From the NCBI RefSeq assembly GCF_963576615.1, contig NC_088712.1:30967870-31031869 (forward strand): a stretch of DNA of 64,000 bases. The letters run 5' to 3'. The stretch's first letter is position 1. Each line of letters begins with the position of its first letter. A program made the translations under genes and the position numbers. Positions 45,629 to 56,100 of this stretch are shown in pieces. Below the pieces are notes generated by a model. It saw only the letters and a program-made list of their open reading frames with translations, had not been told where the DNA came from and ran no database searches. This DNA comes from Watersipora subatra. Taxonomy: Eukaryota > Bryozoa > Gymnolaemata > Cheilostomatida > Watersiporidae.

Positions 45629-47038
45629 CGTAACCAAAACGCAACCGAATGTTCTTTCTATGTTTTTTTTAGATTGAGGCTCGAGAAAAATTAACTGCAC
45701 AAAAGTGTGTTTCGGATTCACCCAAAGTTAGCCTGCATTTTAGTGTAAAACTATTAGAGTACCCAAAAGTTGTATTACATCTTTCTCTTTAATAGTATTG
45801 TTTGTACTTGATATCACCAAAATGGTGCCCTTCTTGCAACTTATCAAGACAAAACACGCAAGTTATATTTATTATTGTCATGTTATTGAAGTTAAAACCA
45901 AATTTTTATTGAATCATTAAGCAAAAAACACGCGAATGTATTTTTGAAGTTGTTACTCTTATACATACAGACCCATGTCAATAACTGAGTATTTCTATGT
46001 TATCAGCAGCCCATCTCAAAAAGTGATCAATGGTTGTTGGTCAATATATCATGGCATAACTTTGGAGTTGTTTTTTTTATCTCCTATTGCATACCATTAT
46101 GTTTTACTTTTACATGGAGCCTCCCTCACAGCCGGTTGAGATCACCCTTGAGTACATATGCATATATAGAGAGTAAATTACTAATACAAGTTATATGATT
46201 TACAATAGTGTCATCCATCATAAATGAGCAAAAGAAGGCTCTCATAAAAATCTGATTTTTCTGCATATAATCTGTTATTTCAATTTGATACAAAATAAAT
46301 TATTTACTAAACAATATTGCTTTAGCAAGAAAAAATATTACATATAACCGAGCCAACTCTAAATTAACAAAATGACCACAAAACAATTAAGCACATTTGA
46401 TAACATTATGCTAAAGTGGTCATAGCTTCAACCTCTTTGTGATGCTGTAATAAATATCTTTGAAATGAAGTAAAAACCCATTTCTCAATCTCCTTGCATG
46501 GCTACTATAACTGCTCTTTCTCTTTAGGTTTGCTATATAACAAGTATAGATTAAAAGACTATTTCGAATAGAATATTATTTAGACTTATACAAAATTACT
46601 CACTTTTTGTATAATTTGGAGGAATTGTGTGTACTTTTGTACACACAACAGTTCATATGCTAAGTACACATCCTTGTAGTATTTTTACTTGCTGAAGTTT
46701 TCCTATTTCATCAATTGAATCAATAGATATATTATAAGTTTAGGATTTATTCTGCAAAAAAATACAAACATCCAGTTACAGATTTGTTTGCTTCATTTTC
46801 TCATTCATCACATATAAGCACCATCATGTCAGTGATACATCTTGAAATGGTAGTATCTGTACTTTTACTAGTATTTGTTTAATAACGTATGTATCGTCAT
46901 ATCACCCTATCTTCTGACTGTCATCATTCATTCTCAATCGACTTTCAATGTTCTACAAAGTAAAGCAGAAGGACATGAAAAAGCAATATGTTTTTTGAGA
47001 ATATTAAAAAGTATGATCATGCAATTTACGTTCTCTAG
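45629..47038. other. Stretch without recognised feature
   Basis: AT-rich sequence leading to the first recognised exon of the RS/FLYWCH gene. The start exon of that gene, which must end with two bases of a codon, may lie here or in the family-A zone, but was not identified. Confidence 0.4.
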
Positions 47039-47128
47039 CTCGATACATCAGGAACCCAATATTGAGCGGATGAGAAAATTTGCACAGAATGACGAGGAGA
47101 AAAATGGCAGCAATTATAAACAAGTATT
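47039..47128 (+). CDS. RS/FLYWCH gene exon 1 of those visible
   Basis: Acceptor cgttctctag, donor gtatt|gtaagt. One base, 29 codons, two bases: SIHQEPNIERMRKFAQNDEE then KNGSNYKQV. Its split codon joins exon 48288 as Leu. Confidence 0.55.
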
Positions 47129-50100
47129 GTAAGTGTTTTGGCTCACCATAAATTAATGAGTTAGCTTTATACGAGATACAAAAACAATTTGTAAAATTGG
47201 TTTCTTTGTAAATACAAATTTAGTAAAAATCACTCAAAAGAACCTTAACCGTAGAGTACTAAATACTAGAGTACGGGTTGTTCATCTGTGACTGGTTGTC
47301 TACAAATTGGTTGTGTAATATGTTTAAGGTGAAAGCACTGCAAAAACAACAAAAATTGTCAATGGGATTTACAGCTTGATTGATAGTGAGTGATAATACT
47401 AAATCATGATGATCATGAAATCATAGGCATAATCAAAGTATATACCAAGTAAGTTAAATACACCTTGATAAGGAATTTGGAACACTAATGATTAGATTTT
47501 TCAAACTGGTGTTAATACAGTATGCTTGTATGTGATTCAATTCTTTCGTAATTGCATAAAAAAATTAAGCATTCAAATGAAAGCCTGTTGTATTTTTTCG
47601 AAATTGGCTATTGACATTTCATCTACGGAAATGGTTTGACGATATTTTATGAATTGGATGTAAAAACTTGACAATCAATGGAGCCAGCAGTGTATTTAAA
47701 AAAAATCATGTGATGAAGTTTATTATTTGCAACCGCAATCCAAGGATGTGTGGATGACGCAGTTTAGATGAAGATGACATGCAATGAAGATTGATGAATA
47801 AAAAAAGAGCAGATGACTTCTGTTGATTTCGCATAACAGAGAAGGGCAGGCCCACAGTTGTCACTATTTTTCTCCAAGTTGTGTAATGCTCTAATAATAC
47901 TAGTAGCTCTAGACCAACGTTAAAGAGATAAAATTACCAAGCACTCATACACCAGCACTGTCATGGGTGATGCCTGTTTAGAGTAGCGGTTTTATGTTGT
48001 TGAGAATCCCATGGTTTAGATCATTAAAAATGTTTGAGTTTATACATTTTTGAATTTAGATATAAATTAATTTTATTTATAGGTAATATTTACTATTATA
48101 AAATCAGATATCTTTATACTTTTTAAAAATTAAAATAAAATATTATATAAAATTAAACATAAATATATTTATATTTGCTATAAACCTTTGAATTTATAAC
48201 AAATATTTATGGCACCGTAATGATAACGCTCTACTTTTTGATTCATATGCCAATCACCCGCATTAATAATATTATTTTATACTACAGAAAGAAAGATTGT
48301 ATACCCATACTTCTGGCAGAGTCACTTGTTACTGAAATGATTGCCACAGCTGCACCTCTCATTGACAACGTACTATCTCAGATGGAGCAAGATAGAGCAC
48401 GTAGCAGCCATCAAGATATTTCTGAGAGGTATGAAAACAGTAACATAGCAGTTTAATCAGTAAATTTTAGATCAAATTTTTGGAGTAGAATTATGTAGGA
48501 ATTTTTACTAACACCAGACTTGACAAAATAACTGCAAGTATCTACAAACTAGGAATTCACTGATTTAGATTATCAATTAGGTTTGATGCTGTAAAAATTG
48601 TCCTAATGTACATTACATAAAATTAATGGTTAAATGCACATAATTTTTGCAAGATACAGAACAAATCAACCTAAGCTAGGTTATAGGTATAATTTTCTAA
48701 AATGCTTAAAAAATAACATAATGATTAAACTTTTGCTTCATATTTTGTGAGCGAAAAACCCTGCTAATCATTGTATGAGCTAGTTTAGCCTGTTTTGACT
48801 AGCTTTAAGAAAGGAGTCGTGTGTTCAACAACAGCAAAACTCTAACAGACAACTCCCAAACCACTTGTTGAGAGAGTCTAGAGCTATTTTTGTGTCTGCT
48901 ACATATTGCATAAAATGATGCTTGGTAGGCTAAGAAACGAGGTATTAAGGGACTCCATTCTAGTGTCAAGAATGTGGCCAAAAATGAACTGACAACTTAG
49001 CTGATAACACAGAGCCTCAACAGCTGCACAAGACAAAGCCACCATGCTGCAACAAGACTTATGCTCTCTTGAATCTTGAGCCAAAATTTGGCGTATGAAA
49101 TTTAATCCACAAAAGTATTACCATTTCTCTATTGGCAAGTCCTCTTTGCCGATGGATACAAATAGGTTTGTCATCTTATGTGATCACCATCTTCAAAGTG
49201 TGACTTCTAATCCTTATTTTGTGGTAGAGTTGCAGAATGATCTGAAATTTAATCAAAATATTTTTAAAATTGAATCCGAGGAAGAGCAATTAATCGGCAT
49301 GCTTACAATGGTTTTGAAAGATGCAGATCAAAAGACAAGAAAGATAGCTGCTACTTCACGAGTTTGACCTGGGCCTGAGTATGGCTGCATGGTTTGGGAC
49401 CCTTACCTTACAAAGGATATTAGTTTACTAAAGTGAATTCGAAACGCTGCACTGAGATTTTGTATAGACTAAAAGGCAGAGTTAGTTTTCTTCAACTAGG
49501 AGAAATTAATTATTTTGAAACCTTGAAAGACAGATGAGTTAAACTTTGTCATAACGTTTTTAGTAAAATTCTGGGTGGTGATATTGACTTATTGGTGAGA
49601 ACAAAATATAAATATACCAATACTGACATTGGTCCCATTCGCTACCTGGGACTTGTAATTTAGATGTTGCGTACAAAGCTACATACATGGAAAATGGTAG
49701 CGTACAGCCTGCTACACGGTGTTGGCTTTTCATAATTTACAGTTTTAGACTAATTGTCCTGCTCAAAGGTTGAAATTTTAAATGTAATGTTACTTATCAC
49801 AACTAGCCATCCCAAGACAAACAGTTTTAACTCATGACTCAACCTTTCGATCAATCAACCTTGCCTGCAACACAAAATAATAAAACCACTACATAATTAT
49901 ATGTAATATATATTATGTATATGGTATATCATACCAATGATATAATATTACTACTACTATGTATATATTAGCAATGCATAAGACATTGCTAAAACAATGT
50001 TTTACAAAGCAAGCTAAAACAAAGCAATGTGTAAGACATTAAAATTGACCATAAGAATGGAACAATTTAGTTATAAAACAACTATTTATTTCGTTGTTAT

Positions 50101-53100
50101 TTATTCGCAAATAATCATATTATTTTGTCTCATTCATTCACCCACACTCGTTTGACTATTAAATTACTATAAGCAGACAGACCAATGTCCAATATATCGA
50201 ATTATTAATACTAGTTCACCATTAGTTGCAGACTATTAATTACAAACTATCAATAAATAATAATTCGTAGTACAACGAATGGTACTATCACCCTAAGGTG
50301 GTGATGATTTTATCAGACTCAAAGCATCTACCAAAACTTTGAGATTTTAAGCACACATCTTAGCATTCTGGTGGCTCCGAACAGCCACCAGTAGTAATAG
50401 TAGCAGTGGTAGTAATCGTTAAGAAAGCCAAGCAAGGAAAGGAGATAATAAATTGTTTTTATTTTACACTTCCACGATTTTCGTTCTGATCGATAGATGA
50501 CTTTAATTGGTAGTATATTTTTCAATCAATGTTAAGTGAAAACACGATTATTGCATTATTTTTAACCATTTTTCTTACATTTTCTCTTCAACAATCAATG
50601 GTAGGCACCATCTCCATAACTGTAGACGTAATCTCCAGGAAGTGTAGACGTAACCTCCAGAAAGTGTAAACGTAACCTCCAAGAAGTGTAGACATAACCT
50701 CTAGGAAGTGTAGACATAACCTCCAGCGTTGTAGGCGAAACCTCTTGTAGCCGAATCCTCTTGTAGGCGTAATCTCTGTAACTTACAGGACTCCAGAGAT
50801 CTACGCAAGTATCTTAGCAAGGATTAGGGTTCTTTTCTGTTCACTTTTATAGCTCTTTTCTGACAGGGCGATGGCGGAAACAGACTAAGGACACAAATAT
50901 TATGGGTGAAAGCAAATACGCCCCATATTAAAGAATTGCATAGATTTATGTTTAGCTGATTGGCTGGTCTGGCTAATTGTGCATGGTGCAAAGAAAACCT
51001 TATATTTGTATTTCTACTCACCTTTCAATGGCAAGTAATTATTGCTAGTGAGAAATATTGAAGTGATATCTGGTTATACTGATGCTATGTCTGACATCTA
51101 TGCTGAAAATTTAAACTTTGCAAATGGAGACGCAGTAGGAATACTATCCATAGGAAGATAATGCATTCTATTCTCAAGATGGTCTCGGGGCAACGGATGG
51201 TCATATTTGCATTAAGATGGTTGGCATATGCTAGCACATACTTTCTAAGGAAGCCTCTTGGGCTGGTAAGGATTTGACACTAGGAGCATGTTATCCAGGT
51301 TCAACTTGTATACAATTGATGGTATGACAGTTCTCGCCAATTTTGGTTTTGATGGGAGCTTTCAGCCACATGCTGTAAATTGCTGCATACCAAAGATTCT
51401 ATGTCTTAATGATTCTACCAGTTATGATGGGCATAAAGTTTAACAGTAATATGTACAGTGCTGCACGAGCTGTGAAAGAAACTAGATAGCAACACGCTTG
51501 GTAGGCTCGGCACTTTTGTGATGCTAACATAACCTAAATATTAAATGTAGTTAATATTAGTTTAGCTCACTAAGCACACACTTTAAATACATTGTAATCT
51601 TACACTAAATTTAATCCTAATTTTGTCTTCGTTGTAATTTTTTATTCTTCCGACTTGGCGCTTTTCCATTCGCATTCGCTATAACTTTGAGATGACCTTT
51701 TTAAAACTTCAAACAGATATAATGAGAAAGACCGAGCGATTCTGTTCTCAAAAGCGGCCTTTTTGTGATTTAGCGTCGACATCGAGAACCGTCTTAGCCG
51801 TCTCATACGCTTGTATCTCATATTTTTGAGATATCCAACCGGTCATCTGGAGAGGGGCGGTGCTTTCCCGCGGCTCCTCCTGAAATGTTGCTACGCTTTA
51901 GCAGTTGTAAGTTAGTAGAAAATTAACTGACCAATCAAAAGATACATGAAATTTATTTCGACAGAACTGCTCTTTAGTATTTGGTAAAATGATGCGCAGT
52001 ATTTGGCTGTAATGACAATGAACCTGAATTACTTGCAGATTGAATACTTTATAGGTGTGTGCTCGGAAACTCAATAGATATTTTATGGGTGTGGATATGC
52101 TATAATATGATTATAAATTCTTGGTAACAACTGTTGGATAAAATCGTGTAGATAAGGGTTCTTGCCATTACTAAGTCGAGCTCAATGTGCAAATACTGTT
52201 TCTTAGTACTTGAATTTGTTTTAGATTTCCTCTCACAAACAAGTCTTGTCTCAATAAATGGCTCAAGGCTGTGTCCAGAAAAGAATGACTTCCACACACC
52301 GCAAAGTCTGTTATAAACATTTTCGATCCGAGCACTGACCAGTACACTGCGTCAGGCGGTAAATGGATGCCTAGTCAGAAAGGTGATGGTCGAAACCACG
52401 GTTGCCGACAGACTACAAGTTGAATTTATGGACTTAGTCACAATTGAAGACTATTATGTATACACTTTGCGAGAAACATTCTGCTGATATAAACTACCAA
52501 TCTCGTCTTACCATTCATATCACTGGTGATCTGTTTAGCTCATGTCCTTTGAAATTTTGTTTATTTTTAGATCGTGACAATTACAAAGCGTAATGTTCAT
52601 ATGCTATACTAAATTTTGTGTGAATATTCTGTGTATTTATAACCGAATGTATATGATTATGAAATTGTAATATTGTTACGAAATTTTAAGTTGTCAGTCC
52701 AAACTCTGGTGAAATTCTAATTGGCATTTTTTCATTCATACATGTTATAGGTATTATTATTAAAATATAAATGAGTCAGCTTTATATAAAGGAAAATAAT
52801 ACATAGGGCTAAAAGACTGTAAATGATATGTGAATAGCTTTACACAATCGGCTATTAAACCTTTTTTATTTTTTTGTCAGAGACATCACCATCCCTACAT
52901 ACTAGTTTCCTTATTTACCGCAAACAATGTAAAAGCTCAATTATGTTCAAAGTATTCACGTGAGTTGTTATACATTTTTAGGTCTCTTTTAACTTTCATT
53001 TTTAATTTTATGCTGAGACGGTTTTTTAAAATAAGAAATATAAAAGTAACGTTGGTGTGAGTGTACTCTATACCGAATGTTGGTGTGAGTGTACTCTATA

Positions 53101-56100
53101 CCGAATGTTGGTGTGAGTGTACTCTATACCGAATGTTGGTGTGAGTGTACTCTATACCGAGCGTTGGTGTGAGTGTACTCTATACCGAATGTTGGTGTGA
53201 GTGTACTCTATACCGAATGTTGGTGTGAGTGTACTCTGTACCGAATGTTGGTGTGAGTGTACTCTATACCGAATGTTGGTGTGAGTGTACTCTGTACCGA
53301 ATGTTGGTGTGAGTGTACTCTGTACCGAATGTTGGTGTGAGTGTACTCTATACCGAATGTTGGTGTGAGTGTACTCTGTACCGAATGTTGGTGTGAGTGT
53401 ACTCTATACCGAATGTTGGTGTGAGTGTACTCTATACCGAACGTTGGTGTGAGTGTACTCTATACCGAATGTTGGTGTGAGTGTACTCTATACCGAATGT
53501 TGGTGTGAGTGTACTCTGTACCGAATGTTGGTGTGAGTGTACTCTATACCGAATGTTGGTGTGAGTGTACTCTGTACCGAATGTTGGTGTGAGTGTACTC
53601 TGTACCGAATGTTGGTGTGAGTGTACTCTATACCGAATGTTGGTGTGAGTGTACTCTGTACCGAATGTTGGTGTGAGTGTACTCTGTACCGAATGTTGGT
53701 GTGAGTGTACTCTGTACCGAATGTTGGTGTGAGTGTACTCTGTACCGAATGTTGGTGTGAGTGTACTCTGTACCGAATGTTGGTGTGAGTGTACTCTATA
53801 CCGAATGTTAGTGTGAGTGTACTCTGTACCGAATGTTGGTGTGAGTGTACTCTATACCGAATGTTGGTGTGAGTGTACTCTATACCGAATGTTGGTGTGA
53901 GTGTACTCTATACCGAATGTTGGTGTGAGTATACTCTATACCGAATGTTGGTGTGAGTGTACTCTATACCGAATGTTGGTGTGAGTGTACTCTATACCGA
54001 ATGTTGGTGTGAGTGTACTCTGTACCGAATGTTGGTGTGAGTGTACTCTGTACCGAATGTTGGTGTGAGTGTACTCTATACCGAATGTTGGTGTGAGTGT
54101 ACTCTGTACCGAATGTTGGTGTGAGTGTACTCTGTACCGAATGTTGGTGTGAGTGTACTCTGTACCGAATGTTGGTGTGAGTGTACTCTGTACCGAATGT
54201 TGGTGTGAGTGTACTCTGTACCGAATGTTGGTGTGAGTGTACTCTGTACCGAATGTTGGTGTGAGTGTACTCTGTACCGAATGTTGGTGTGAGTGTACTC
54301 TGTACCGAATGTTGGTGTGAGTGTACTCTGTACCGAATGTTGGTGTGAGTGTACTCTGTACCGAATGTTGGTGTGAGTGTACTCTATACCGAATGCCTAT
54401 GGGTCTTTTTAGTGAAGTGTTTTGAACTTCAAAATAAAGATAGCATCTAGAATACAAACGTATGTAGTAAATGAATGTCTATATGGTACTAGTGAAAGCA
54501 CAAAGATCCTGATATTGTATATGTGAGATATGATTTATAAATGATCAGCATCAACAGTTGCTAACAGTAATAATACAATAATTTTTCAATGGAAAGCCAG
54601 AACAGATTTTCCTAAAAGTTGTCTTCTCTTTTAGATAAACAACCCTTTAAAAAGATGACAGCTATTATTTATGGAGGAGAAATAACTCTGTAAAAGTTTG
54701 TGCAGCAAATAGAGGTTGTATGCCTTTGATTTTTCTGCTTATCTTGTAGTAGAATCATAGCTTTAGCTACGGAAACCGCTAAATTAATCTTCCTCTCAAC
54801 TTGAAGTACATGTAGTTGCTACAACGTTCTTATTATCAATGCTCACGTATATTTATTATTTAACGTTCCCGCCTGACAACGTCAGCTGCGAAAAAGGCTT
54901 TCGATAAAAACAGCCCTATGATTGGCCGGCAAACAGTAACACTAATAATATAAAATTTCCCGCCTGAAACGTCAGCTGGGAAATAGACTTTCGATAGAAA
55001 GTCCCCAAGTTTTGAGCCACTGCCATTATACCTTACCTCTGACAGGGGTCAGATCTAAAAAGATAACGATCTGTGAGTTTCTAGCCCGCAGTTCCTAACT
55101 CGGTTGCAAAATGTACATAGAAATAAATTTTGGCGCCTACAATATAATTGCACGTTGACAAGGTCAGTTCTATGGAACTACAAAACTGCTAATGCTAGTT
55201 GTACTGCGTAGTTGTAGCTGTAAATTTTTTTTAGTGTACTCTTGAGTAGAGCTTGCACATCGATACTATTATTATTATTACAAACTATTATGTATGTACT
55301 AAATTACAAAACAATTATTTTATATGACTACAACAGGTTTTAGCTTGCCTTCCAAAAAGTTATACTTTTTCTTCTAATTACAATACAAATTAGTACCTGA
55401 CTTGGCAGCAAGTGTCAGCCTGGCTAAAAAGTAATTACATTTTTAACAAATACATATTACACCCTAACTCGGTGGCAATTATCAGCCTTGCGACAAAACA
55501 GTTACATTTTTATTTAACTCCACATTAGAACCTGACTTTTCAGCAAGTATTATCCTGGCTACAAAGCAGTTATACTTCTATTAAATACATGTTACACCCT
55601 GACTTGCCAACAAGTGTCAGCCTGGCTACAAAAACAGTTATCTTACTTGAACTTCATGGACTTGAATAGCAGGTATTAGCCTGGCTACATAAAAGTTTTA
55701 TGATTTCATACAAACTAAAGCTTAGAGTTATGAGAAGGTATTATCATTGTATGTTGTGTGTAAAAGTAATATATTATTTAGATTTACATAGCATCTCTCA
55801 ACGAAACATAATATGCAGTAAATAGAAAAAACGTTTAAAACGTTAAATACACCAAGTTGCAAAATTGTATAAAGAAAAAGTACACACTGAGTACAGCTGA
55901 GTACACACTGAGTACAGCTGAGTACACACTGCCTTGATGCGTATTCCACTAACGCAAACAAACTAACTAGAAATACAGGATGGCTAAACTATATAAATGT
56001 ATGCAACATAAAAGTTAATAAAACGGTAGTTACTACTGGATCAGGGCATCAAATAGTTATTAACGTGACAGGTAATACACTATAATAGTCCGGTGTGAAC

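Noticed and set aside
49095-49367. Separate 90-codon host gene
   Set aside because: The frame matches the post-catalytic region of LINE RT and continues into further LINE motifs after stops.
51060-51420. Possible SPRY-like or transposase exon (GDAVGILSIG, GATDGHICIK)
   Set aside because: Frames change and contain stops, no paired splice sites, and motif similarity is too weak.
53936-54457. 173-codon minus-strand frame with a 28-residue period
   Set aside because: It is a stop-free reading of the 28-bp minisatellite (three units = 84 bp); no start context or conserved flank.
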